64,000 nucleotides of DNA from Aegilops tauschii subsp. strangulata (lineage: Eukaryota > Streptophyta > Magnoliopsida > Poales > Poaceae), in assembly GCF_002575655.3 (NCBI RefSeq), contig NC_053036.3, positions 163,036,627 to 163,100,626 on the forward strand, in the 5' to 3' direction. Position numbers and translations under genes: made by a program. The notes beneath the pieces are model-generated. The model ran no database searches, had not been told where the DNA came from, and worked only from the letters and a program-made list of their open reading frames with translations. Shown one piece after another: positions 46,601 through 56,903 of this stretch (its first letter is position 1; every line of letters starts with the position of its first letter).

Positions 46601-47396
46601 AGTCGGTGGAGTCGGAGCCGCTGAAGCTCCAGGGCATGCTCAGGAGGCTCGGGGATGGTCGGGGACGCGTAGGTCGACGATGACAGTGGCGGCCATGGCA
46701 GACTAAGATGGAGCAGCGCGAGGGAGATAGGGGAAAAGATCCTGGGGATCGTCCAACGCGTGTGTGGCGTTGATCTTATCCGCGCTAGGGCTACAGGGAT
46801 CGTCGCGGTGGAGCACATCGTGCGGTGCATCGGCTCTGGACGTCCATGGCGTCTCGCGCGTCCAGAGGTGCCGGAGAGGGATGAAAGGCCGGCTTGGGCG
46901 GGCCAGGCCGTACCGTAGGAACAACTGGCCAAGTGCACAGTAGTTAGGTTCCTTCTCCATTTACTATTTCTGTTTTCTATTTTCTCTACGGTTTTCTATT
47001 TATTTTAGCTATCAAACGAACTTTATCAAATGTGCCACTTAGCACATAATTACTGGAAAATATTTTAAAGCAGCGCGCAAAATTACAATTTATTTTGAAA
47101 AGGTTGGATATTTATTTAAATTGAAACGGTAAATTTAATTGTTGCTAAATGTGTTTAAATAGGTTTGGGACATTTTCTTAATTCAAAATGTGTTAGATAA
47201 TTCATGAAAAATAGTTTGGGAATATTTTCAACCTAACCCACATTTTTATTTTGCCAGTTGAAAATTTTATTTATTTGACTTTAAATTAAATTTGAATTTG
47301 AACGGGATTTAAATCATCGCGAGATTGACAACAGTAATCGTGGTGTCGTGGCAACATTAGTACAGGGATACTGTAGCTTAAATATCCGGGCGTCAC
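43606..47396 (-). repeat. Long-LTR element, 5' LTR
   Basis: 3791 bp with the same 10-bp ends. Differences from the middle LTR include a longer G run near 45311 and a 13-base insertion near 47017. The right flank is CCTGT. The matching left duplication has been lost with the truncated end. Confidence 0.95.
46111..46938 (-). other. GC-rich open frame in the 5' LTR (275 codons)
   Basis: Counterpart of the frame at 38143-38862, extended at its start. The two copies share frame and stop despite substitutions. Coding is unproven for the same reason of base composition. Confidence 0.2.
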
Positions 47397-47429
47397 ACCT
47401 GTCTTGAGAGGGGCGACTGGTGCACCTTC

Positions 47430-48131
47430 CTATGCGAGAGAGAAAGGCGCCCCAACAGTGGGCGCAGGACCTGGGGCGTGATCATCGGACGCCCCAGCCT
47501 CCTGATGGCCCCTGAGGAGGAGCTGCTTCTTCTTCTTGGGGACGACCTTAGGAGGACAGATGGCACCCTCGTCATCTGAGTTCTCGACTGCTGCGGCCTG
47601 GTAGGCGTGCTCGAGGGAGCACACCGGATCCTTCTCGTCGCAGGAGACCGTGATGATGTCGCCGCTTCCTGGCATCTTGAGAACATTGTAGCCGTGGTGA
47701 ATCACTGCCATGAACTTGTTAAGGGCCGGATACCCGAGGATGGCGCTGTACGGGCGGCGAATGTGGGCGACGTCGAAGTCGACAAGCTCGGTGTGGCAGT
47801 TGTTGCGCTTGCCGAAGGTGACGGGGAGACGAATCTGCCCTATGGGAACGGTGGAGCCATCGGTCACCCCTGAGAAAGGCTTGGTGGGGAGGAGGTGGTT
47901 GTACGGCACCTGGAGCGTCTCGAATGTCTCAAAGGAGAGGATGTTGAGCCCCGCACCACCATCGATGAGTGTCTTGGTAACGAGGACGTTGCTGATGGTC
48001 GGCAAGCAGAGTATCGGGAGCGCACCAGCGGTGGCTGAACACTTGAGCTGATTTGTAGAGTCGAAAGTGATGGCGTACTTGGACCACCCGAGGGGACGCG
48101 ACGCCTCGAGCTTGGGGAGGGCCTCGTTCAC
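47430..48131 (-). pseudogene. Gypsy protease domain (retropepsin) remnant
   Basis: The minus-strand frame of 233 codons contains the aspartic protease motif L-I-D-G-G-A-G-L-N-I-L-S near residue 56, and AILGYPALNKFMAVIHHGYN near residue 130, both typical of gypsy retropepsins. A Lys run (KKKKQLLL) and a Pro/Ala tail follow. The frame is cut at 47397 by the long-LTR element. It is preceded by gag in another frame. It would cleave the Gag-Pol precursor in the particle. RT and integrase, which should follow to the left, are not seen. Confidence 0.85.
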
Positions 48132-48184
48132 CTCACGAGCGAAATGCTTGAAGATGCGATGAGAGGCGGAGGCCTGAGCGCCAC

Positions 48185-49240
48185 CTAGGATGCAGGCAAT
48201 GGCGCGAGGCTCTTGGAAGCCCCTAGCCCCATCGTCCTGTCGGTGGTCATCGTTCCTCCTTGGCGGTGGCGGTAGCGGAGGGAGGCCGGCTTTGCCCTGA
48301 GGACGGTCCTCACGAGGCTACTCCCTCCAGGGGCCATCGCGAGGCTGGCCCTGTCGGCGGTCCTCACGGGGCTGATCACGCCAGTCCTGGCGGGGGTCGC
48401 GGTTGTCCCAGCGGCCTCCACCGCGTCTTCCTCCGCGGCCGTATCGTTGCGCTCGGGACGGCGGCCAAGGTGCCCGTCGCGGATTGCCCTGATCTCTTGG
48501 CAGTCGTTGGTGTTGTGGCTGTGAACGTTGTGGAAGACACAGAACGGGTGGCTGCCCTTGGAGGATTCAGCGTGGTCGCAGCCGCGCTTCATCTCAGGTT
48601 CGGCCGCGAGCACGGTAGGACCCTTGCGTTCCACGTCCTTAGCCTTGGCCTTCTTGTCTTCAAGATTGACCTCCAGAGGCTCCAGGAGGGAGAGGCGGCC
48701 TTCCTTTGCCCTCGCACACCTGGCTGCCATATTGAACATCTTTAGAGCCAAACACAAGTCCTCGTGGATGGCGAGCTCCTTCTTCATCTTGACATCCCGG
48801 ACGCCATCAGAGAACGCCGAGATGATAGCCTCATCCGACACCTTCGGGATCTTGAGGCGAATGTTGGTGAAGCGTTGTATGTACTTGTGCAAGGTTTCGT
48901 CTGGCTGCTGCTTGATGCGCCGCAGGTCGCCTGCTGCGGGAGCGCGGTCACGAGTGCCCTGGAAGTTGGTGATGAAGCGCTCGCGCAGCTCGTCCCAAGA
49001 GGAGATCGACCCCACCGGAAGGTTCAGGAGCCAAGTTCGCCATGACTTTGTCGTTGTCGTTCGCCGCCTCGATACTCAGCTTGTAGAGCTGGAGGAACTC
49101 AGCGGGGTCAGGAGTGTCGTCGTAGCGTGGAGGCAGATATGGCTTGAACTTGCCGGGCTACACGATGCGGCGCGGCTCTGGAGTGAAAGCACGGCAACCT
49201 GCCGCACTCATAGGGGCCAGCCGCAGGGAAGGAGCGTCAG
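48185..49240 (-). pseudogene. Gypsy Gag remnant with zinc knuckle
   Basis: The minus strand near 49150-49040 reads KFKPYLPPRYDDTPDPAEFL. From 49015 the Gag core continues (ISSWDELRERFITNFQGTRD, KQQPDETLHKYIQRFTNIRL, ISAFSDGVRD). An unusual zinc knuckle CVFHNVHSHNTNDC lies near residue 160. A stretch is missing between KVMANLAPEP and the SSWDELR part, and a stop precedes the conserved start (GTGTAGCCCGG near 49158). The C-terminal Arg/Gly-like stretch has shifted frames. The gene is GC-rich, unlike the AT-rich gypsy A-C gag genes, and belongs to a different lineage. Confidence 0.85.
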
Positions 49241-49329
49241 GCTGCGACACAGGAGCCTAGGAGGATCCGGCTGCTGTCTCGTCTGCACGCGCTGCAGCTG
49301 GATCTTCCGTGGCTCCCAGATCATCTGCA

Positions 49330-50103
49330 CCATCGGTTCATGACATGGTTACGCGTACACGCGACAAGAGCCGCCACATCAAGTAGTGCATCGATGGTGC
49401 GGTCATATATGACCCGTCTCGTCGCGCGGTTTTGGTCATGTGTGAACCCGTGGATCTTCACGAGGTTGTCCAGTCTCCGGAGTGGCGCAAGGTCATGCAA
49501 GTCGAGCTCGACGCCCTTCATCTGAATGGCACGGGGAGTCTTGTTGCCCCTCCGCCCAGAGTCAATGTCATCGATTGCAAGTGGGTGTTCAAGGTCAAAC
49601 ACAAGGCGGATGGTTCTGTTGATCGCCTCAAAGCACGTCTTGTCACCAAGGGGTTTAAGCAACAGTACGGTTTGGATCCCATCTATGCTGCTGAGTTGCT
49701 TCTCAGATGCAGACTGGGCTGGGTGTAGTGATGATTGCAAGTCCACAAGCAGTTTTGCAGTATTTCTTAGCCCTAATCTTGTGTCTTTGAGCTCAAGAAA
49801 GCAAGCTACTGTCTCAAGGTCGGGCACAGAGTCAGAATACAAAGCTTTAGCCAATGGAACAGCTGAAGTAATTTGGATACACTGAGTCCTTGGAGAATTG
49901 TGAGTCTTCATGCCACGACCTTGAGTCTTGTGGTGTGACTACTTGGGAGCCGCCTATTTTTTTGCCAATCCGGTGTTCCACACCAGAAGAAAGTATACAG
50001 AAGTGGACTTTCACTTTATTCGAGAGACAGTTGCAGCTAAGGCACTTGAGTTCCGGTTCATATCCCCCAAGGAGCAAACTCCTGATATATTTAGTGCCTG
50101 TTC
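49330..50103 (+). pseudogene. Second copia remnant: RT start fused to RNase H by deletion
   Basis: The plus strand from 49438 gives the RT start ([60 protein letters not shown]). At about 49690-49710 it jumps to RNase H ([39 protein letters not shown]). The rest of RT, including the catalytic Y-V-D-D, is missing. After stops near 49880-49915 the RNase H end continues ([40 protein letters not shown]) to 50103. It is a different copia lineage from the element at 26847. Confidence 0.9.
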
Positions 50104-50240
50104 GGTAATCCGCCGCTTCACGAAATCTCCACAATCTCCGGAGCACGTATTTCTCCGCCCTATGAAATTCAACTGCAGCCCGCTCCGCTCCCGGAGCAGA
50201 ATTGTGGAGTGGAGGGACTCCGAACTACCGTCATTTCTAT
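50092..50240. mobile_element. Small foldback insertion (hAT-like MITE?)
   Basis: About 150 bp interrupt the end of the copia RNase H. It begins GTGCCTGTTCGGTAAT, which resembles hAT-type MITE ends. Inverted arms CTCCACAATCTCCGGAGC (50127-50144) and GCTCCCGGAGCAGAATTGTGGAG (50187-50209) can fold back. The right end (CCGAACTACC) only partly matches the left one, and no clean 8-bp duplication is seen, so the class is tentative. Confidence 0.55.
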
Positions 50241-50470
50241 GAAATAGGTACGACCTTAATCTTCTTGTAGGAAACTAAGATTGAGGGGGGAGGGGTTAAA
50301 CATGTATATTGTTGAGATAAGTCTGTTGTCCAGACGCCTAGATCTCCTCTAACTAACCCATGTATATACATCAGCTATGCCATGTGCTCTAGAGCACGTA
50401 TATAAATACATCCCCGAGGCCATCATGTTGGTTGTGCCGACCCAATCTCTTTCGCTTGTTTTACAACCAA
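50241..50470 (+). repeat. Copia 3' end, polypurine tract and short 3' LTR
   Basis: After the MITE the copia end reads RYDLNLLVGN and a stop, then a polypurine tract (GATTGAGGGGGGAGGGG, about 50280-50296). An LTR seems to start at 50310 (TGTTGAGATAAGTC). A TATA-like GTATATAAATAC is at 50397-50408. The end is unclear, at or before about 50470. Confidence 0.65.
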
Positions 50471-50859
50471 GGTTGCCAATTACTGGCCAAATTACTCTAT
50501 ATGAGACGTAGAGAGGAGACGAAGAAGGTGATGATATGAACAAACATGGTGAACCCACGATAAACCCTTGTCGTCCAGCGGCCGGATAGATGGATGGATT
50601 TCGGCAGTCAGTTAATGGCGGTCACCGTCACCGGCCACGATCAAGAAGCAAAAAAGCAAGCCAACAAGAAGCCAGGCATTACTAAACTAAACTGTGTTCT
50701 CGTCTGGCCGAGTTTGCTTCTATCTCAACGGGCCCCGGCACCCTCATGCAATCATGCTGATCATTTTCCATGGGTAATGGCGGTGTCGTGTCCCGTAGCA
50801 CGATGGGCTAATTGTTTACCAGATATAGCGGTGTGTGCCGTGCCCTACCTTGTGGCTCG

Positions 50860-50897
50860 AACACGGAAGCTACACAAGAACACGGAAGCTACACAAG
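50860..50897. repeat. 19-bp tandem duplication
   Basis: AACACGGAAGCTACACAAG occurs twice in perfect tandem. Confidence 0.95.
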
Positions 50898-51049
50898 ATA
50901 GGCCGCGGCACAGGAGATCTAGGAGGGGGCGGGTCCGGCGCATTGGGGACCGACACGTCGGCTCGATCTGTGTCCCGCCGATGGGAGCCGGGCCCCGTCT
51001 GTCCTGATAAGGTTCGGTGGGGGGCTGAGGGTGGTGGCTCGTAGCCGCG

Positions 51050-51190
51050 TCCCGCTGTCTATAGTCTACTCCGGTACTAGTACCACCCTCCACCTCTCCG
51101 TGCGTCCTAGTGCGACGGTGTCCCGCTGTCTATAGTCTACTCCGGTACCACCCTCCACCTCTCCGTGCGTCCTAGTGGCTAGTGCAACGG
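51050..51190. repeat. 71-bp tandem duplication
   Basis: TCCCGCTGTCTATAGTCTAC and the following sequence up to CGTCCTAGTG occur at 51050 and 51121. Copy 1 has an extra TAGTAC after CCGGTAC. Confidence 0.95.
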
Positions 51191-51384
51191 TGCCGTGAGG
51201 TGTCACTCTTTCTCCTTTGGGTGAACCTGTGGCGGATAACGTGGCCGTCGGAGTGGTGGTAGTACTTATTTACTGTACACAGTCCAGCAGACAGTGCATG
51301 CTGCACAACCGCAGTTCCTCTCATCCGGACGAACAGACAGGCATGTGTCGACGTCTCCAAGAACGGCGACTGCTCACACGGCAC

Positions 51385-51414
51385 CTTTCATTCTCTCTTG
51401 TGGGAGAATGAAAG
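51385..51414. other. Perfect 11-bp hairpin
   Basis: CTTTCATTCTC (51385-51395) and GAGAATGAAAG (51404-51414) form a perfect stem with an 8-base loop. No function is evident. Confidence 0.8.
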
Positions 51415-51683
51415 GAATGCGGCCGTTTCACCTTTCTACATTTCGTAGTCCAGTGGCATGAGCTTCCGGAGGAAGAGAAGGCGTTGCTTCATTCACGGGA
51501 GGATTCATTGAACCACGGGTGTCCGTCCAAACAATTTTCTATCAAACGTGACGACAGTGAAACACAGCTAGTGCAGGGGTATATATAAGGCCAAGAGGCC
51601 GTCTGGCGTTTTTTATTTATATAAAGCACCCAAAGTGACGTGTAACAACGTGCGGTCCTAACACTGATATACACGATGAGTGG

Positions 51684-52040
51684 ATGACTACGACGCCCGA
51701 AAGGGACGAAATCTGCTCGCGTTGCCCACTTTCCATTTCGAACGTGGAGGCGGAACTGGTTCGCGCTGCTGGTATCGCCGGGCCTCGGAGCATCCATGCC
51801 GCTTCTCTTCCTCTCTGGGTAGAGAAGCATCGATACGGCTGGACCACGGAACAGCCACGTCAGCTTAAGTTTGCCGGAAGGATGGCGCAACTTCCGACGG
51901 ATCCGCCAACGCCCCACCGCCACCGAGAAGCATGTGATGTGTGCATCCGGCCGTCCAGTGATTTCCGTTTGACGCTGGTCCCCCGGATGATCTTTCCATA
52001 CAAGGATTATTTTCATATTTTTCTTCCAAAAGGAGTATTA
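51684..52040 (+). other. Open frame of unknown status upstream of the Harbinger end
   Basis: A plus-strand frame opens at 51684 (MTTTPERDEICSRCPLSISN), about 95 bp after the TATA-like box at 51580, and runs beyond 52040 into the Harbinger element up to 52421. Crossing the element border makes it unlikely to be one gene. The first 119 codons lie outside the element. An antisense frame of 175 codons also covers this stretch. I recognise nothing in either. Confidence 0.12.
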
Positions 52041-53031
52041 GAGCAACTCCAACACGCCCGACCTAAACGAACGTCGCTTTTGTCCGTTTGGATCGGCCGC
52101 CCGCTCGGCGTCCGCCCTATTTATGATTTGGATCGGCAGTGCACGCACTGCCCGCGACCCATTTCATGTCCGCGCACAAATTTGAAAAAGCACGCAGCGG
52201 CCAGGCTATCGCCCAAAGTTCATGCCGGCATCATGCCAGTGGCCTGCATACAATGTCAGCTCCAAAAAATACCACCCAGTTTATGCTGGCGCACTTGCCT
52301 GCGGCCGACACACATGCCAGCACATAAAAAGGTGCAGGAAATTCAACCACGCCATCTCGATCGTGGTCATGCTAGCACACTTGACCGACATACAAAAAAT
52401 GGATGGCGGTCGCCGCCATAGATCACTCGTCGTCGAACTTGAGCATGTCGGTCTGCATCTTCTCGAACCACGGCCTCTTCCTTGGCAACACGGTGTTGAG
52501 GTCCACCTTCATGATCTCCATCCCCGTCATCATGCTAGCGAGAGACACTTCTTTTGCCTTGGTATTGGCATTGGCGGTCTCGAACTCTAACATCTTGGCT
52601 TGCTTCTCCGCCTCCATCTCAAGCATCCTCGCTTGCTTCTCCGTCTCCAGCTCAACCCTCCTCCTTTGGATCTTCATAAAGGCGTTCATTTGTTCTTAAT
52701 TGTCTTGCCGGCGCTTCTCCTCCCTTGAGTCCTTCTTGGTCATCATGCCCTCTACGATTGCGATCAAGGCGATCGACGCTGCATCCCGCTTGTCCTCCTT
52801 CTTGGAGTTGGTTTTCCCCCGCGGCCCTGGCTTCTCGCCCTCCCCAACCTCCTCCACGGCTTTCTTCCCCCCACGCGCCACGAGAACGGCATATTGCGCC
52901 TTGAACTTCTCCCCGTTGATGACCAACCAACAATGGGAGAGGTTGATTTGCCTTCATGTTGGACCTTGAATGCCTCCAAATCTCGGAATGCCTACAAATG
53001 AATAGCAAGCAAGCATACGGGCAAATGGATA
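52041..53031 (-). mobile_element. PIF/Harbinger DNA transposon remnant
   Basis: The left end GAGCAACTCCAAC (52041) is preceded by TTA (52038-52040), the target type used by PIF/Harbinger elements. Inside, on the minus strand, is the end of the ORF1-type protein. The right part is separated by the gypsy B insertion at 53032 and lies beyond the window, so the right end and the second TTA cannot be checked. Confidence 0.75.
52423..52985 (-). pseudogene. Harbinger ORF1-type protein, C-terminal part, frameshifted
   Basis: Minus strand: AFRDLEAFKVQHEGKST (to about 52929), then a frameshift, then VINGEKFKAQYAVLVARGGK, EGEKPGPRGKTNSKKEDKRD, ASIALIAIVEGMMTKKDSRE, a stop at 52697, and MNAFMKIQRRRVELETEKQA with Glu/Met-rich heptads, closing at 52423 (RPWFEKMQTDMLKFDDE). 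This is the NAM-associated C-terminal domain seen in many wheat Harbinger ORF1 proteins. ORF1 carries a Myb/SANT domain further upstream, not present here, and helps the transposase bind DNA. The frameshift near 52925 and the in-frame TAA (codon before EQMNAF) disable it. Confidence 0.85.
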
Positions 53032-54596
53032 TGCGATACGTCTCCAACGTATCTATAATTTTTCATTGTTCCATGTTGTAATATTATCAATCTTGGATGT
53101 TTTATATTCATTTACTAGCAACTTTATATCATTTTTTGGGACTAACCTATTGACATACTGCCTAGTGCCAGTTGCTGTTTTTTACTTGTTTTTTTTACTT
53201 CGCAGAAAATCAATACCAAACGAAGTCCAAATGCCACGAAACTTTTTGGAGATTTTTTTCTGCCCAGAAGACACCCAGGAGGCCCAAGAAGTGCACTAGA
53301 GGGGCTCTGTGGGGCCCACTAGGCACCAGGGCGCGCCAGGGCCCCTAGGCATGCACTGGTGGGTAGTACGGCCCACAGGCACCCCCTCCACCGACCTCTG
53401 CCTCCATAAATACTCTAAAATCCCCAAAAACCTAGGGGAGTAGATGAAACACAATTCCAGCCGCCGCAAGGTCCAGAACCACGGGATCCAATCTAGAGGC
53501 CTTCTCGGGCACTCTGCCGGAGGGGTCAACGATCATGGAAGGGTTCTTCATCATCACCCTTGCCCCCCCCCCGATGATGCGTGAGTAGTTTACCACGGAC
53601 CTACGGGTCCGTAGGTAGTAGCTATATGGCTTCTTCTCTCTATTTGATCTTCAATACAATGTTCTCCTCGATGTTCTTGGAGATCTATTTGATGTAATGA
53701 CTTTTGCGGTGTGTTTGTTGGGATCCGATGAATTGTGAGTTTATGAGCAGATCTATCCATGATTATTATTCAAGTCTTTTCTGAACTCTTTTATGCATGA
53801 CTATTATAGCCTTCTATTTCTTCTCCAAAACTTTGGTTTGGTTTGGCCAACTAGATTGATTTTTCTTGCAATGGGAAGATGTGCTTTGTGATGTGTTCGA
53901 TCTTGCGGTGCTCAATCTCAGTGACAGAAGGAGACATGACACGCATGTATCGTTGTCGTTAAGGATAAAAAGATGGGGTCTATTCCTACATGAATAGGTC
54001 TTGTCTACATCATGTCATTGTTCTTAATGCATTACTCCGTTTTCCCATGTACTTAATACACTAGATGCATGCTGGATAGCGGTCGATGTATGAAGTAATA
54101 GTAGTAAATGCAGGCAGGAGTCGGTCTACTAATCTTGGACATGATGCCTATATACATGATCATTACCTTGGATATCGTCATAATTATTTGCTTTTCTGTC
54201 AATTGCCCAACAGTAATTTGTTTACCCACTGTATACTATTTTCTCGAGAGAAGCGTCTAGTGAAATCTACGGCCCCGAGGTCTATTTCCTATCATCTTAA
54301 AAACCAAAAATACCTTGCTGCACTTTTTATCTATTTATTTTATTTTGTGTTTTTGCAAGATCTATTTATCAAATCTCATACAATTTAATCTATCTCAGTA
54401 CTGAGGAGGGATTGACAACCCCTCTTACGCGTTGGGTTGCAAGTATTTGTATTTGTGTGTAGGTGTTGTTTACATAGTGTTACTTGGTTCTCCTACTGGA
54501 TTGATAACCTTGGTTTCATAACTTAGGGAGATACTTACCGTTGTTGTGCTGCATCATCCTCTCCTCTTCGGGGAATTACCAACGCAGATACAAGCA
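53032..54596 (+). repeat. Gypsy B 5' LTR
   Basis: About 1565 bp, starting TGCGATACGTCTCCAACG (an extra CG after TG compared with families A and C) and ending ATACAAGCA. The order of blocks follows family A (GGGACTAACCTATTGA, GATGCGTGAGTAGTTTACC, CTAGATGCATGCTGGATAGC). Confidence 0.85.
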
Positions 54597-54611
54597 ATCC
54601 GGAAGAATTTC

Positions 54612-54629
54612 TCACGCCGTTGCTGGGGA
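54612..54629 (+). other. Gypsy B primer-binding site, diverged
   Basis: TCACGCCGTTGCTGGGGA lies 15 bp after the LTR end and differs from the family A tRNA-Asp site at three positions. Confidence 0.8.
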
Positions 54630-54829
54630 GATATCACCAACATCTATCAGGTTCCTAATCACAAATCTCATCTCCTTGCAATTACTTTGTTTGCCATTTG
54701 CCTCTCGTTTTCATCTCCCCCACTTCTAAAACGTTTTTAGAAAAAAAACAAAAATATTTGCCTTCTTTTTCGTTTGCCCTTTTCTCGTTCGATCTTTTGT
54801 TTGCTTGCGATCTTGTTTGCGTAGTCAAG

Positions 54830-56903
54830 ATGACTCAATAGAATACCAAATTGTGTGATTTTTCTAATACGAATAATAATGATTTTATTAGTACTCCGAT
54901 TGCTCCTCCAAGTGCGGAGTCTTATGATATTAATGCCGCTCTGTGGAATCTTGTTATGAAAGATTAATTTTCCGGTAGTCCTAATGAGGATGTCGCGTCC
55001 CATCTAAACACTTCCGTAGAATTGTATGATATGCGAAAGAAAAAATATGTGGAAAATGATATTGTGAAATTGAAATTATTTCCTTTCTCCTTGCGAGATC
55101 GTGCAAAAAATTGGTTTTCATCTTTGCCTCGTAATAGTATTGATTCTTGGGATAAGTGCAAAGATGCTTTTATTACTAAGTATTTTCCACCCGTGAAAAT
55201 TATTTCCCTTAGAAATCAAATCATGAATTTCAAGCAACTTGAGCATGAACATGTTGCACAATCTAGGGAAATAACGAAATTTATGCTAAGAAATTGTTCT
55301 AGTCATTGCTTAAATCTATGGATGATTATACAAAAAAAATGCGGGATTGAATTTTGTTTCTAGAAAAATCTTTTAGACTCCGCTGCGGGTGGACTTTTAT
55401 GGAGATTAATTTGGGTGAAGATACTAAATTGTTGGACAATATCATGGCAAATTATTCACAATGGCATATCAAAAGAGCACCTACTAGTAAAAAGGTTAAT
55501 TCTGTTGAAGAAATTAGTACTTTGAGTGAAAAAGTTGATGCACTTATGAAATTGGTTTCTAGTAAAAATGCTTCTATTGATCTTAATGATGTGCCTTTGT
55601 CTATTTTGACTAAGCAAAATAGTGATCCCGTAGATGTGAATTTTGTCTCGCGAAACAATTTTAATAACAATGCTTATAGAGGTAATTTTAATCCTAGGCC
55701 TTTTCATAGAAATTCCTCTAATAATTATGAAAATTCATATGGAAATGCTTCTTATAATAATAATAGGATGCCCTATGATCTTGAGACTAATATTAAAGAA
55801 TTTACTAATGCTCAAAAAGTTTTCAACACTATGATAGAAGAAAAGTTGAATAAGATTGATGATATGTTTAGGAGCATTGATATAATTTCACATGATATAG
55901 AAAATCTCAAGATTAAAATCTTCCCACCCAAAGTTGATATTAATGAATCAATTAAAGCTTTATATGTTTCTATGGATTAAATTAAGAAAAAGAACCGCTA
56001 TGCTTAGAGCTAAAAGAGAATTTTTAGAAAGAGCGTTTTCGCCTGATTGATTTCCTAGTAATGATGAGGATGTTAAGATGATTGGTGTTTCTTCTATTGA
56101 TTCCTTGTTCATTAATGTTAGACTTGATGATAAGAGGACTGAAGAAGAGTCAACTTTAGCTAGAAGTCGTCCTCATAGTTCGGAGGGTGAAAATCTTGAT
56201 GAAAAATTTGATAAAAGTGGGTTTGGAGAGGTCAAGACTTTAACTAGTGATGTGCCCACTCTCTTGGATTACAAAGACTTTAATTATGATAGTTGCTCTT
56301 TGATTGCGCATGCATTTTTTTTGTTGTAATCCATGCTAAATTCGCCCAATGCTTATGAACAAAATAAAGCTTTTACTAAACATATTGTAGAAGCGATGAT
56401 GAAAGCTTTAGAAGAAAAGTTGGAATTAGAGATTTGAATTCCTAGAAAATTATATGATGAATGGGAACCCACCATAAAAGTCAAGATAAAAAATTATGAG
56501 TGCAGTGCTTTATGTGATTTGGATGCTAGTGTTTCCACAATTATGAAATCCCTATGCGATGTGCCAGGTTTTATCAATTTGGAAGAGTGCTCTCTTAATT
56601 TGCACTTGCCGGATTGTACTATTAAAAAGCCTTTGGGAAGAATGAATGATGTTCTTGCTCTTGCAAATAGGATGTGCCCATGTATTTTATTATTCTTGGT
56701 ATTGATTGCAATCCGTTTTGTCCCATAATACTTGGTAGACCACGAACTATAGGTAACGTGATTTATATGAAAGAATGGAATATTAAATTTCAGTTTCCAT
56801 TAAGAAAGGGTATGGAACACTTCCCTAGAACAATAATTAAGCCACCATATGAATCAATCATGAGGGCAACCTATGGAACAAAAACCAAAGATGACAATAC
56901 TTG
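54830..56903 (+). pseudogene. Gypsy B gag-protease, heavily broken
   Basis: The start ATG at 54830 is followed by TAG at the fourth codon. Pieces parallel to family A follow: LKLFPFSLRDRAKNWFSSLP, WDKCKDAFITKYFPPVKIIS, then a frameshift near 55350, FMEINLGEDTKLLDNIMANY, RGNFNPRPFHRNSSNNYENS, a stop at 55978, and the protease region. There the motif reads D-L-D-A-S (56515-56529) where family A has D-L-G-A-S, so the invariant glycine is lost. The end, FQFPLRKGMEHFPR, lies near 56790-56830. The many stops mean no product. Confidence 0.9.

Larger units (their letters stand above)
34655..47396 (-). mobile_element. Long-LTR, apparently non-coding retrotransposon in partial tandem (LARD-like)
   Basis: In minus orientation the order is LTR (47396-43606), complete internal region (43605-39417), LTR (39416-35647), and the first 990 bp of a second internal region (35646-34655). 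Each LTR has the perfect 10-bp ends TGTGACGCCC/GGGCGTCACA. The primer site follows both LTRs, and the polypurine end precedes the middle one. The internal region has no recognisable gag or pol. Long LTRs around a non-coding interior match the LARD class (Sukkula-like) described in barley. The family name is uncertain. Confidence 0.85.
50471..52040. other. Unassigned 1.6-kb segment, possibly single-copy
   Basis: I recognise no transposon ends, LTR or coding domain here. It holds two small tandem duplications (50860-50897, 51050-51190), an 11-bp hairpin (51385-51414) and a TATA-like TATATATAAGG (51580-51590). It is the only sizeable stretch without an element assignment. It may be low-copy DNA or the decayed remains of an element. 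Confidence 0.5.

Noticed and set aside
48260..49343. Plus-strand frames of 161 and 271 codons
   Set aside because: They are antisense to a clear gag domain with a zinc knuckle on the minus strand.
51684..52421. 245-codon plus-strand frame as a complete gene
   Set aside because: It crosses the TTA/GAGCAACTCCAAC border of the Harbinger element, so at most its first part could belong to something else.
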